The notes beneath the pieces are model-generated. The model was not told where the DNA came from, made no database searches, and was given only the letters and a program-made list of their open reading frames with translations. DNA of 64,000 nucleotides, from positions 2,063,214-2,127,213 of the forward strand of contig CM024170.1 of assembly GCA_013433145.1 (NCBI GenBank), read 5' to 3'. The position numbers and the translations under genes were made by a program. The DNA is from Ascaris suum (lineage: Eukaryota > Nematoda > Chromadorea > Rhabditida > Ascarididae). The number at the start of each line of letters is the position of its first letter. Within the stretch, counting starts at the first letter, position 1. Positions 26,363 through 38,312 of the stretch are shown here, piece after piece.

Positions 26363-26486
26363 TAAAAGTGGCGAAGTTTTGAAGCGGAAGAGAAATGGCA
26401 AATATAGTTGAAGGTATTGCACACGATAAATATAGGATAGCACAGGTGAGTAATAAGAGATAAAAATGCCCGATAGCAATTGTCAT
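26363..26486 (-). CDS. Possible first exon of a secreted protein (unassigned)
   Basis: The frame begins MTIAIGHFYLLLLTCAILYL and continues SCAIPS, a convincing signal peptide, then about 20 further residues to AATCAAG|GTATGT, a good donor. No matching downstream exon was found between here and the LRR-Ig promoter at 25640. The frame continues open past the donor to 26121, so it could also be a chance 121-codon frame. Role unknown. Confidence 0.25.
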
Positions 26487-26742
26487 TCAAACGTGAATTT
26501 CGCAAAAACAAATAAGCATGTTTCATTAAAAATTATCGATCCTTAAATAAGCATTTATTCTCTAAACGGACGACACGAATGGTCCATTTATAAAATTCTA
26601 TTCCAATTTCCCCTCAAACATTTCAATATTTCAGACGTTCAAAACAGAAAACATCAAACAGAATTCTCCATCCATTTAGATACTATGATGGATTTTCCAT
26701 TTCAGAATGATCTTTGATAATGTTTGCAACGATCTTCGAATT

Positions 26743-26938
<196 letters not shown>

Positions 26939-27595
26939 AAAAAAAATCGAAGTGACAACTTATCAATTTATCGATACTTTGATCTTTGATATGAGCGATA
27001 TGCAATTTCCATCCACTTACACAAACGTATTGGACAAAAAAAAAGAGGAAAAACTAATTGCCGTATAAAAGTTTTCAAGAAATAAGCGAAAAGACTAATC
27101 GATTCATTTTGCGTCGAGATGTTTTACTTGCTTGCCATTGCCTAGAGGTGCTTCAAGAAAGCATTTCAAAGAGTTTTAACCTCACGAATAGAAAAGGCGT
27201 TATTAACAAATAAAGAAATGAAATGAAGGTTGTTAGTTAATTAACTCAACTAATTGCAAGTTTTGAATATTTAACAAACTTACTCATTAATATGAGTAGG
27301 CATAAACGATAGTGATTCCAAAAAAAAAAAGAAATCCATTGAATCACCAAAAATTCGATAAATGAGAGTGCGATGAGCTCGAATATATGAGAAAAGAAAT
27401 GCTTCGTGATTAATTCATTTATCATTTACTAATATGGTAAAAAAACCGATATTTTCCACGAATATTTTCCAACTTTTTCCCCGTTGCCACTAAAAATTAC
27501 GATGGGTATTTCATTTTTGATTAATTTTGCAAAAAAAAAAGAACGCATTTTGCTGCAACGTTGACCGGAAGTTTCGCCACATTTTATTGTGATAT

Positions 27596-27815
27596 TATAT
27601 TCTCGGAAGCATTAATTTCCGCTTGGGCGGGTTACTTACGTCAATAAGTTACCCGTGCGATTGGCTGAAAGGAAATTTAATGTAACTCATCTCCCTCACC
27701 GCGTCCTCCCACCCCTTCCTTCCCAACCCCCCCCCCCCCACGGCCTCCAACACAATCACTATTACAAAGCAGAAATAGCGGAAAGAGTCGTCTCGGGAAA
27801 TGAAAATTCCTGAAA
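27596..27815 (+). repeat. Diverged direct repeat, copy 1
   Basis: Shares the order of motifs tattctcgga, a cytosine-rich middle, and cactattacaaagcagaaatag with copy 2 at 28448-28590. This copy contains a 13-C tract (27727-27739) and gcgattggctg, an inverted CCAAT-like element. Looks like two old copies of one element; boundaries are approximate. Confidence 0.45.
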
Positions 27816-28447
27816 AGTTCCTCGAAATTTTCTTGGTTATTTATGAGTGATTAATTAGTGCTGAAATTCGTTGCAATATTCACACCTTTTCTCATCTCCT
27901 ATATCGATTCCAATATATCGAATTCCGTTATTCACATTTTTCCATTTGATCATCATTTAGCGCACATCTATTGTTAGGCTAGCGATGAGAAATTTACCTA
28001 ACGGTGACTATGGTATATACGCAATGTGCTATGCATTTATTCGCTTACAACGCGCTCACCTGCGCACGTTAACATCTATCGACAACGAATTTCCCGTCGA
28101 TGACTCTTGAAGGGAAAATATTTCCCTGCTAGTTGCTTCAAGTAGTATAACTAATATGAACGTTAATAAACAGCTATCCATAAGATAAGTTAATTTTGAA
28201 TCTTCTCAAATACTTCATCGAAATCGCTCGCAAGTGTCTGACAAAACAACCGATTTGGCTTCAAAACAAGCAGCCATTAAGTTTTACAAGAGTATTTCAA
28301 TGATAAGAATGAATGATCATAAAATCGAGCGAATATTTGTAGTTATGATCGATAAAAATAATGAGCATATTAAATAAAATTTTAAAAATGCAAATTAGAT
28401 TGATGTATATGATTTTGAAAGTTTTTTTTTTTAGCCAACCTGACTAC

Positions 28448-28590
28448 TATTCTCGGATAAGTGACTTATACGATTAGAAGGAATAGAGTTTATTAATTTA
28501 AGGCATCCATCTTCGCCCCTCCCCCTCGCCATTATCGCTAACACGAAGCAGAAATAACCGAATGAAAATAATTCTGAGGAAAAAATTGCC
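28448..28590 (+). repeat. Diverged direct repeat, copy 2
   Basis: Starts tattctcggataagtgac, passes through cgcccctccccctcgcc and continues cgctaacacgaagcagaaat, in parallel with copy 1 at 27596-27815. Substitutions and indels are frequent, so it is old. Confidence 0.45.
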
Positions 28591-30479
28591 TAATTTGTAG
28601 GGCATTTATGGGGTGATGAAAAAAGCGCTACTTTAGAGGCCAAAATGGAGATTTCCAACTGTTAGTCACACTTCTTTAGGCATAATAAAAACAATCCGGA
28701 AAATGCATTTGCTCCTGTTTTGCTTGCGATTGTCAGAATAACCTTCCCGTTAAAGTCAAATATTTGCATAAGCCAAAGATGACGGAAGTTGCACACATTT
28801 CTGCTGATAGAATAATTTGCATAGCAGTTAGGACATTTGCGCTTCTCAAGAGAGATAAAAAATATGCTATATTATTTGTTGATTGCTTATGTTATACCAT
28901 CATCGGTGTGCAAATAAGGTGAAATTCTAGATCATCAAAGTTTGAGCGTGAGATAAAAATATTGACGATAGATATGAAGACGTATGCGAATCTATGGGCT
29001 CATGACCGAAATGATGTTCCTGAGGAGCTCAGGAATTGCGGCAACACTTTATACCGACGGTGCAAGATGTGATTGATAGCTTGAAAACAACATTTGCAAT
29101 AGTGCAAGTCGATTAACGCAGCTGTTGTTTGGATGCATTTCAAGAGGCCGAGGTGAAACAACTTCGCGAAAGGTCTCTGTGGTACTTTTCCGGTCACAGA
29201 AGTTACTTGCGTCCATCTCCCCAGATGAATAACAAATGTCGCTTGTGGAACGGTTTTAGACATTCTCGACGCAAATAATTCCGACTGCGTCCTCCAGCAG
29301 ACCTTCTGAATGACAGCGGTCTCAGCAAGCAGGTAGAAAGAAACCTATAAAAATGGTTTTTAAGACTTTCCATGATGCGAAGCAGGTTATTTACAATGGA
29401 CGCAGACTGAAAGGGATGGGCTTCCGGCGTACTTACATCTTTCCATTTTTAACGGCAGAAGAAAGAAAAAAAGCAATGATAGGAGCGTCAGAAAGGTGGG
29501 CAAAACTAGGAGGTTGTCGCGTCGGTGATTATAAGAGGTGAGGTGAGAAGATATTACAGAGAGATGAGCGAAAAACGGGGTTCCTACTAACCATTTCCGC
29601 AAAGAGAGTCCTGTGAATACTCAACGCCTCGAGCCCCAAGATTGACCATCGCTTCGAACAATGCGAACCAAATTGACACGAATAAGTCAGTCTTATTTAT
29701 CACTTTTGCCGGCACAGATGTCTACTGTTTGACGCTTCGAAATGATATTTCTTATGGAAAGATAGGCAAAATGCAAATGAAAATGCGGCATTCCGGAAAT
29801 ACTCCAAGAGCTATCACAATGCATTAAAGAAGTGAACGATAAACAGAGAAAATCGCCTGATTTTTTTTTGGAAACATTATAGCGTTCATTAAATATGTGA
29901 ATATTGAAATCAGATGGCATCATTGCATCGGAAGTGTCATTCTAAGCGAAAGTGAGTTCCTTTTGAGGATTATGCAATGTCGGAATAATTCGCTTTATTC
30001 CTTGAAACAGGTTCATGATGGCCAACGGCACCATTCACCATTTATTCCTTTATGCAACCTGCCAGAACTAGTCAGAGAAGTCATTTCCGACCTTATCGAT
30101 ATGTCATCCTTAACACCAAAGCGTTCAGTTTTGCGATTCATGAAGAAAGCTACGGCTAACCTTTGCTACAGTGTGTTTTCTTTTCAGCGCAGAGTCTTGT
30201 ACTTATTGCAATAGGTGGCGCCATCTTAGCCTGGATGAGAATTTTTTGTGAGGAAGAAAACTGGAAATGCCCTATCCTCGCTTCGTTCTATGCCCAGTGA
30301 GATGCCGCAGGATTGTAGTATACTGGGCGCCTCTTCGATTTCTCTTTTATGTAATGCAAACTTTATGCTCGTGGTGTGAACAATAGGTCTATTGTTTAAT
30401 CCCGAAAATAATATCTCAAGAGGTTATCTCATAGAAAGAATGATCTCATAGCTATGACAGCTTGAAATATACACTCAAA

Positions 30480-31110
30480 AATGCTTCATCTTATATCTAA
30501 ATTTATCGATCGAATCTCCTCTGCGTTACTGCGGTCTCGGTCTTCGTATAACGGATGTAATAAATGATTCAGGTGTTTATATAATTACCGACCTTAACTG
30601 GTAGAGATTCGGGTGTATATAATTAACTGATTCGGGTATATAATTACGTGTTGAAGTCTCGCGGAGAGCTGCTCAAACGGAGAACTGCATTTTCCGTATC
30701 TTTCAATACTATGTTGTGGAAAATTCTCGAATAGCTCTCGTTGCTTATTATCGTACCATTCTCGAATACTGTGTTCATGGTTCGCCGTCTATGGAAGAAA
30801 AGGTGTCGAGATAATTGAGGTAGTTCAACCGTACTTCATCAATACGGCTTTCAAAAAAAAAAAGCGTTTCGTGGACCGTTCTAGCATCACTATGAAGAAC
30901 GGCTCGCTGCTTTTGATTTGATTTAAAACCTCTTTGTTATCATAGAGATCGGTTCGACTTGTAGATTGGTGATTCACTTGATAATATAGCTATGAGAGTA
31001 TGCAATGATCCTCTACAGGAGGTTATAGATTCACGAAGCATCATTTCTTTTATCGTTTCGAAGAGTTTCTCTATTTGCTTCGGATCGTTGATATTTGACA
31101 CTTTGATTCA
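30480..31110 (+). mobile_element. Decayed non-LTR retrotransposon 3' end (CR1/jockey-like)
   Basis: Broken reading frames resemble the part of CR1/jockey-type polyproteins after the catalytic reverse transcriptase core: near 30531 VINDSGVYIITDLNW (family form: DLGV-x-I-x-x-D-L-x-W); near 30660-30790 RIFQYYVVENSRIALVAYYR then TILEYCVHGSPS (family form: YKTYVRPILEYCSPVWSP); near 30990 RVCNDPLQEVIDSRSIISFI (family form: WNSLPxxVVxSxSxxxFK). Stops and frameshifts separate the pieces, so it is dead. The 5' part was not recognised. Confidence 0.6.
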
Positions 31111-31793
31111 ACTTTATTATTACTTCCAACTTATGGCATTCTTTATTTGTTATATTTCTATACTTCACTGAAGAAAATATTTGCATTAACATAGATTTGG
31201 AATGGCATCATCTAGAAACGGGTTCCACGGATCCGAGGACGCTATTCATTCACCAAGTTGCTTTCTCTTGTGTCTACTATGATTTCGATAGGCACCTCGA
31301 CAGTGCTTATCGAGGATTGATGTGCACAATGAAATCCATATCACTGCTATGAAAGAAAAGCGAGAACGGATCGGCGACCTCCATGTCTCACTCGACTATG
31401 ATTATATCTTATTTGTAATTAGAAGGCATCCGTTCGAATGAACACCACCCATTCGGTGCTCAGATACATTTTACAAAGTCGTTGACCAAGCCATAAGCAA
31501 ATTTGTAAGCAAACTTGCTTCAGAGACCACTACCAAGACTTCGTTCATCCCATGAGGCCAAGCGATGCCAGCTGCAAGGGGGTTACGGCAAATATACTCA
31601 ACTTGTTGCCTTGCATTGACCGATCAACTATCACCGTACAGAATACGATTAGAGTTCGGCAGCTTTATTTGGGATGGCCCTATGGATCAGGAATTAAGGC
31701 ACAATATAGTATGGCAAAAATCGCTTTGTTAACATACAGGGCGATCGTATTGCTTATATATCACACAGGTGTACAAAGTAGTCATTTATCGGA

Positions 31794-32087
31794 CTAAGAT
31801 CCACTGTTCGTTTGTTGCGCAGGACTTCTGGTATCCCTTAGCTTATCACCGTGCACGTTTCTTGAGCCAGCTCTTAGCAGTTCAATCTCGTCCTTCGCAC
31901 CATACATCACTACCGGTGCGGTTACCTTGGTAGGTGGAGGCGCTGGTGAGATGGGTGCCCTCTTCACCTGAGGTTCACTAGCAACGAACTTGATATGCTC
32001 TTTATGCTCGACTCCTTTCGACAGAATGCTCTTGTGCTGTTCGCTCCGCTCATCAGACGACATCAAACCCGATAAGAACCCAACCTC
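31794..32087 (-). CDS. Terminal exon of an unidentified protein
   Basis: Begins after a good acceptor (cttcggtgacag|GAG) in phase 0 and runs 97 residues to TAG. Codon use and composition are coding-like: Lys/Glu-rich (EHKEHIKFVASEPQVKRAPI), then a proline-rich segment (SPAPPPTKV), then DEIELLRAG, which fits an acidic dileucine form (DxxxLL), and a polar tail ending TNSGS. Lack of a membrane span or known domain in this exon prevents naming. Upstream exons must lie above 32087 on the minus strand; I could not identify them with confidence. Confidence 0.5.
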   Translation of the reverse strand, partial: EVGFLSGLMSSDERSEQHKSILSKGVEHKEHIKFVASEPQVKRAPISPAPPPTKVTAPVVMYGAKDEIELLRAGSRNVHGDKLRDTRSPAQQTNSGS

Positions 32088-35000
32088 CTGTCACCGAAGC
32101 ACAAAGTAAAAATAATTCTGAAAGCGTACAAAGTGATTATATAGTTTACAACGTAAAGCCATTTGCATAAGAAATATTTTTTAATGCAAACCCCAACAAA
32201 TGCAAATTTCAGTGGACAAAAATAGAGATGAGGCGGATTTTGTATTTATGAGTAGACTTGGTAAGAAACGCAGACGACCGACTATGAAATATCTACACAA
32301 AGGCATCGTTTCATAGACGGATAATGTCCTCCGGACGTTTAAAAAATCGCAAATGAAGGAGAATTATGAGTGGCACATATCTCAACGATAAGTGCATTCC
32401 TCGAGTTGGATAAGAAAAACAGTTTTTTTTCCCACAAAATCAGATGCCAAAGAGGAGAAGACAGCAGCTGCCATCGACGGAGAAGAATCAAAACAACTAG
32501 AACGCTGCAAAATCATAGACCTACATTGGCACTACATAATCGTTAATTAGATAATAAAGTTGAGGCGATAAGGAATCGAGCTCAATATCCAGAACTCGAT
32601 CAGCCACATTCGTTTGCAAATTTACTAGGAATTATTCCCGTAAGGTCGTTCATTTTATTGGCAATATATTCGATAAATATAAAAAGAAGTACATTTCAAC
32701 AATCAACTCGAGTGTCGATTACCTCTGATCGATCCGTGCTGCTGCATTTGCATAATTATTCAAAATATTCTTTTCCTCATTTTGAATACATAATTTTGTA
32801 TCATTTTCCCTAAGATATCTATATTTTATTCCATCGATCTTGACATCTAATAAATCGCTCTTTAATACCTCTATAAATTTGCAAAATGAGGTCTTTTATT
32901 ACGAATAAAAGCGATTGGTATTCGTATGTTGAAGGAAATCATTCACTTTCTTCACTTATAACCAACTTCAATTAGTCGATTTCATTTGAATTCTTAGCGA
33001 TAGTTTAAACTTTCTTAGATTTTACTCCAAAATTCATCCTCGACGATTCGATAAATTTTCGCATAGATGGACGACGCTTAAATTAGCACTTCAAAATTTA
33101 CGATGAGAAATATTTTTGAAACGTAAACAATACTATGAGAGATTCGAAGTTGCTATAAATTTGAGGTTTTCAATGAGGGGCGAAATAAATCGAAGATCAT
33201 CAGTGTTAATCTATTTGTTCGAATAGGTATATGCATCTCTCAGCTCACCTAACATCTTTCTATTGTTGTGTTCATTCTTGGATGTCAACTTCGCAAACAT
33301 ACCTTCCAATTAGATATTTGCTAAGATGGCTTAATGAAGAAGTTATAAACAACGAATTTAGTGGATGAAGAAGCCTAATAAAGAAGATTGAAATGATGAA
33401 AGTCGAAAGTGCACAATCATCGCTAATAAGCTTTCGATTGCTTCAGTTCGAAAGCATTTCAGAGTAATAGGTAATTGAAGTGTTTATTTAAAACTTAAAT
33501 GTGCTAAATGTATATATATTCTTACTTCTTAAGAGGACAGTATAAGAAGGAAGAGATCCTTAACGAATAAAAAATTCTAGTAGTATTATTTCAGTCCTCT
33601 CTTCAAAAAAAAAAAAAAGACAGGTTTTTTTTGAAAAGAACGCGCTTTCTAACAATGCTATTCGATAAGTTACTGCCTGATTTTTCTACCATTACCACTG
33701 ACAGTCTACTACTGACAATGAAATGCAAATGAGCGATGAAATTTCCAAGAAATTTCGATCACCTGAATATGTAAATTTTTACGACCTTTAGTGTTCCTCC
33801 AATCGGATTGATGAGTTATTATAATAGATTATTTGCATCGGAGTAAATCATCGTTTCAAAATTCGCAACTTTGGATTAAATTTGAAGGTGTGAAAAGTGA
33901 TCAAAGAGCAAGTAAACTTTTTATCAAAAATAGTGAGCAGCAAACAACATTGATTTCCTTTGAGATGCAAACTTGCACTGGAAATGTTGAAAACTAAAGT
34001 TTAATTGATATTTAAAGTCGAGAAATTTCCGGAAAACTCGGATGAGGAAGAGGTCCGCCTGTGTATTGTTCAATGAAAATATAGCTTGTTTCCGTACGGT
34101 TAACATAGCAAGGCTAAAGGTGCTACTGCATTACTTTTATAATCTTTTACATAGGAGGCATTACTTCTATTCTATTGTTTGAGGTATCTGCTGTATAAGG
34201 GAGTTTCTCGTGGATAGACTATGCAAATAAATTTGCATCACCATCAAAGGTTTTCCAGGTTTTTTCGCTCTTTTCTGGTGCTATCAACATTTGTTTTAAA
34301 GAAAGCTCTAAATTTAACGCATTGAACTCTGGTGGATAGTTCTGATTTCAATGCTTCAACGCATCTCTAATGGCACGTTGACGGGTACAATGCGTGCCGG
34401 TGGAACTGTCTTATATCCTTAACAGGATGTGAGAGCTGATAAAATCGGTGCTTTGAGTCTATGTTGCTGACTGAAAGCACGTTCGAGAGATAAGTCCTGC
34501 TGCATTGCAGTGACACATTTCCACGGTGCACTTTGAGATGATGATGGCGGAGCGAATTCAAGAACTTGTTGTCCATTGTTTTAAATGTCGCTGTGGGCGG
34601 CATCGTTGAAAACAGACACCTCGACAGGCTTGTGCGGCTGGTACGAAAAGGTGTTGCACCTACGACTTTTCAGGCCGCCTCCTTGACTAATTACCGTGTC
34701 AGCTTCTCACGTTCGTTATCGTCAGCGGAAATTGAAGTTCATAGGTGAGAGCATCATGCTTTGCCATAAAGTAGGTGCATATCGCCCGAAATTAAGAAAT
34801 CACCGTAGAGGTATCGAGGTGCCCTTAGAACCTGACGGTGAGGATCTCAATTAAATATATTTTCAGAATCAAAGCAGTGATGTTCGGTCTTAGAGATTTA
34901 ACTTTGCTCTCCTTACTGTACCGCTTATTTGGAAAACACTCGTAGGCATATTATTTGAATTTTGAGGAAAAAGAAGGATTTTCCTTCATTTCTTAAATTA

Positions 35001-35401
35001 TTAGCAGCGCTCTCGTTATGAGTCAACAAACGACCTACCAATCTGCATAACCCGATCAGATTTAGACTCCCTCACGGTGAAGTGCTACTGAACTGGAAGG
35101 AAATGCATCGGTCGATAAAAGTGTATATGTACGCAAGCCTGTACGCACCACTTTTTAAACGTCCGATTATATATATTCTTCAACGCTAACTACTGACAAG
35201 AAAAATAATAGTGAACTTCATTATTGGAAGTCAAGTGCGAGCATTTCATGCGTCTTTCAGACGAAAAAAGAATAGGAGAGGAATGTACACACTTAACCCC
35301 CCCCCCCCCAAGCCATAAATAGTGCTCAAACAAATGCCACCCCGAGGAGCGATCCAATCCCCCTCCTCCCTCTCCCCCTTCCCTTCCCCCTTTTCAATGC
35401 A
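32088..35401. other. AT-rich stretch, probably intron or intergenic
   Basis: No convincing exon, RNA gene or transposon was recognised. Opposing 60-80 codon open frames around 34367-34748 overlap each other and show no family resemblance. A 13-C tract sits at 35297-35309. Confidence 0.5.
35297..35309. repeat. Poly-C tract (13 C)
   Basis: Uninterrupted 13 C on the plus strand, followed by a CT-rich region (cctcctccctctccccctt). Confidence 0.95.
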
Positions 35402-35551
35402 TCAATATGAAAGAATGCGCCCCAGTAGATCTCTCTCATCAAGCTCGATTTCCCGCCGCGCATTGTCGTTGTGGGAGCAGGATGACGTCTCAAAAGAGGG
35501 CGGAGTCGTTGCAATCGATGTACTTCCAGCAAACAGATGCATCGGTATTGC
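35402..35551 (-). CDS. Candidate terminal exon with acidic dileucine tail
   Basis: After a possible acceptor (attcttttcgag|GCA, phase 0) the minus strand reads 49 residues to TGA. The middle is Ser/Thr-rich (STSIATTPPSFETSS) and the end is charged (REIELDERDLLGRILSY). The stretch is GC-richer than its surroundings and has coding-like codons. DERDLL fits the DxxxLL sorting-signal form, as does DEIELL in the exon at 31794. Other frames through the same GC-rich stretch are also open, which weakens the call. Confidence 0.35.
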   Translation of the reverse strand, partial: AIPMHLFAGSTSIATTPPSFETSSCSHNDNARREIELDERDLLGRILSY

Positions 35552-35994
35552 CTCGAAAAGAATTGCTTTTTGTGTCCAGTTTCTTCGATGTTATTTTTGC
35601 ATATTACTGCTTACGTCACAAGTTAAGCTTTACAATATTGGTATAAAGTAAGTTATTGTGGACGTCGTTCATTGGGGCATCCGGTTGGTCTGATTCAGTG
35701 CTTTTTAGTTTCTTGTTTTGCCATCATTTCGTAGCGGTGATGCGCTTTTTAGTTCCTTGCTGTGCTAATATTTCTTAAGGATGTAAATCCAGAGTTGTCC
35801 TAGCAAGGGTTCAACGTCCAAAACTATTGCCGTCATAAAGTGTCTCATGAAATCAAGAGTTGTGTTTTAAGCAATGAATAAAGCCTATTTTAATTTACAT
35901 ATTCAGCATTGTACGATGTTGCATTTTATTATTTCATCCACTTTTTTGTATATGCCGAAGCAACGTTTTATTGCAGGGCCGTTTCTATGCGTTT

Positions 35995-36035
35995 GATTGT
36001 GTTTGTCTGCCTTTGTCTGTCTGATACTTTCAGCA
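35995..36035 (+). repeat. Dispersed repeat member with TTTGTCTGTCTG core
   Basis: gtgtttgtctgcctttgtctgtctgatactttcag, similar to the copies at 18705 (-), 21392 (+) and 54825 (-). Confidence 0.4.
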
Positions 36036-36408
36036 TGCGCACTTATGCGATTATATTCATAATATTTGAATAAGGTGAATGCTACTATGACATTAAAAAA
36101 AAAAAAAATTCTACCGATCGGATCCGTCCTGAAATTATATATGAAATGTGTTTTGAACACGCAATAAAGATATAGGGCGGCGGATTATTTAAGCAGGAAT
36201 TTACGAAGGGGACCGAAAATGGTATGAAGGGAAGCATAAGAGTAGTGAAGGATAAGAGGTGATGTTACATGTAAACGGCTATCCTTACACATTTGCCCAT
36301 TTCCGACCGTCGAGGCGGTGCCTCTTTCTAGCCTCTTCTCACCCCCATTACGTTCTAGAAAAGTTCAGTTATCATATAACACATGTAATACTCTGAGAGC
36401 AAAATACA

Positions 36409-36522
36409 CTAAAATCTATGACTGTTTCGCCGGCCTGTTGCAGGACTGCGCCATCGTTTCGGTGATCCCTCCCTCGATCGACACGAGACAGGAGGACCGA
36501 GAAGGAGATTGACGTGCACCAC
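36409..36522 (-). CDS. Candidate terminal exon, Arg/Ser-rich
   Basis: A minus-strand acceptor (aaatcacctag|GTG) in phase 0 leads into 37 residues and TAG: hydrophobic VVHVNLLLGPPVS, then CRSREGSPKRWRSPATGRRN. The region is clearly GC-richer than its flanks. Two other frames are also open across it (plus 36318-36512, minus 36372-36590), so which frame, if any, is coding is uncertain. Confidence 0.25.
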   Translation of the reverse strand: MVHVNLLLGPPVSCRSREGSPKRWRSPATGRRNSHRF

Positions 36523-36867
36523 CTAGGTGATTTTAAATACATGCAAAGGGATTGGTTACTAATTATAAAACATGGACTAGCATTTAACAAGTGCAGTCAT
36601 CGTTTTAAAAATAGTGTGCCTTGCTTGCATCCCTGTATACTTGGAATCGAAGAACTTGCAATTCGAATACAGTAGGATATGTGGGGTATAGTTGACAGCT
36701 AGTAGATAATGACTGGCAAAAAAAATATTTGCACTTAAATTTGCCACACGTCTCTTTAATTTGCACAGCAGGAAAGCGTCTTGTTCCATCGATAAATGCT
36801 TCCCCATCCTCTATATCCCAGCGAGAGTATAATCTGGAACTATTGCTGAAAAAAAAAAGCTGCAGAA

Positions 36868-37056
36868 ATGGCGGATGGACATAGCAATGTCGAATTAACT
36901 AAACTGGACAAGAATCGAAATCTGAGATTAGGGTATCTATGCGTAGAAAGCAATCTCTTTGCAGTTGAGCGCCAAGATGAGACTTCAGAAAGCCATATTC
37001 CATCATCGCCTGATCGCACCTTTTTTATTCACAAAAAAGTTGAGAGCAACTGGTGA
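36868..37056 (+). CDS. Possible small gene or first exon, SL-type start
   Basis: The ATG follows aagctgcag|aa, a plausible spliced-leader acceptor two bases before the start. The frame reads MADGHSNVELTKLDKNRNLR and on to 62 residues. A donor is possible at TTAGG|GTATCT (about 36931). No homology recognised and no downstream exon found, so it may be chance. Confidence 0.2.
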   Translation: MADGHSNVELTKLDKNRNLRLGYLCVESNLFAVERQDETSESHIPSSPDRTFFIHKKVESNW

Positions 37057-38064
37057 TATATGGAACTAACTGATGTCTCTAAGAGGAATCTGAATACCTT
37101 GAGTTGATTCATTGAAAAAAGTTTCAACTCTTCATATGAAGAAAAAAAAAATGATTTGAAGAAAACGATTATGAAAAGACAAAAATATAGACGTGGTATT
37201 CAAGTTGAAGAGGTTAGCGCCTGTATTTAATTAGGAATTTCTTTCGTTTTTCTTTTTGTTTTGTTCGTTTCCACATATATTTCATAATGCAATTACAATA
37301 ACACTAGTTGATTTCCCACATAAATAGGTGATTTTTCTCAATTTGGCCGCATTTTGCAAAATTTATCGACTCCCTTTGTGGTTTTTTTTTTAAATCAGTA
37401 CCCCCTCCTGCCCTCTCTTCCAACAAATAGCATATGCTGTAAAATATTGTAACTGCTTGAATAAGTACTATGGAAGTATAGGGATCAAGCTTACATAAAA
37501 TTAAAAAATATATTCTGCTATGAACGCCCAACATGACGCTCTCAGCGATGTGTATTTTGCATTGCTCTCACCATTTTATTATCGTGACGTGTCATTCAAC
37601 GAGCACATGATGAAATAGGCTTGTACATAGGGCGTACTGTGATGGTTGATCTTTCCGGCAATGTGTGAGTGAGTGGCAACGGAATTTCAATGAATATCTT
37701 CTTTGAATTTGCATTCCGGCTTATTGCACTCCGGCTATGGTTATCTCTCACCGTTTTGCAAAAAGAAAAAAAAAGAAAAGAAAGAAAATGAGATATAGTG
37801 AGAAACCGGTTTGCAACACACTTTCAGCAATGCCGTACCTGTTATATCCGTTACGTTGATTACACTTTGCATTGTGTGAGGTGCGATTTGCCAAAAATGG
37901 GGCGTCATTTATGTGCAGAAATTTGTTTATCGTTGAAGAAGCTTGTGGTGAAAAATTTTTAGGAGATTCGCGGTGAAAATTTTATTCAATCATGAACGGC
38001 TGCAAAATTTGATGGGGACATTTTTGGAAATAGGGGGGGGGGGCTGGGAAATTTCCTTGTTAAA

Positions 38065-38312
38065 CTATTCGAAGTAAATTCGCACCCCTCTCTCCCTCCC
38101 CATCTTCCCGTCATCTCCTTCCTTGATCGATGATGAGATTCTGCGAGAGAGCTGGTATAAGTCGACCCCATAATCGAAATGTGGAATGATTTTTGTTTGT
38201 TTGTTGTTGTCAGTCCTATTCAGATGTAACAGTGGTTGCTTATGAAGCTGATATGTGTAACTTATGAATGTGTTGAGTGCATCCGAAAAACAACCAAGTA
38301 CCTGAAATAATA
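38065..38312 (-). CDS. Candidate minus-strand exon with good acceptor
   Basis: The acceptor tttattatttcag|GTA is strong and the phase-0 frame stays open to TAG at 38065: VLGCFSDALNTFISYTYQLH, then KQPLLHLNRTD, becoming lysine/arginine-rich. The later part overlaps purine-rich sequence and looks less coding. One other frame is open for about 28 codons. No family recognised. Confidence 0.25.

Noticed and set aside
29897..30214. 105-codon plus-strand frame with an F-box-like LCNLPELVREVISDLID stretch
   Set aside because: The resemblance is a few residues, with no splice context and transposon debris nearby.
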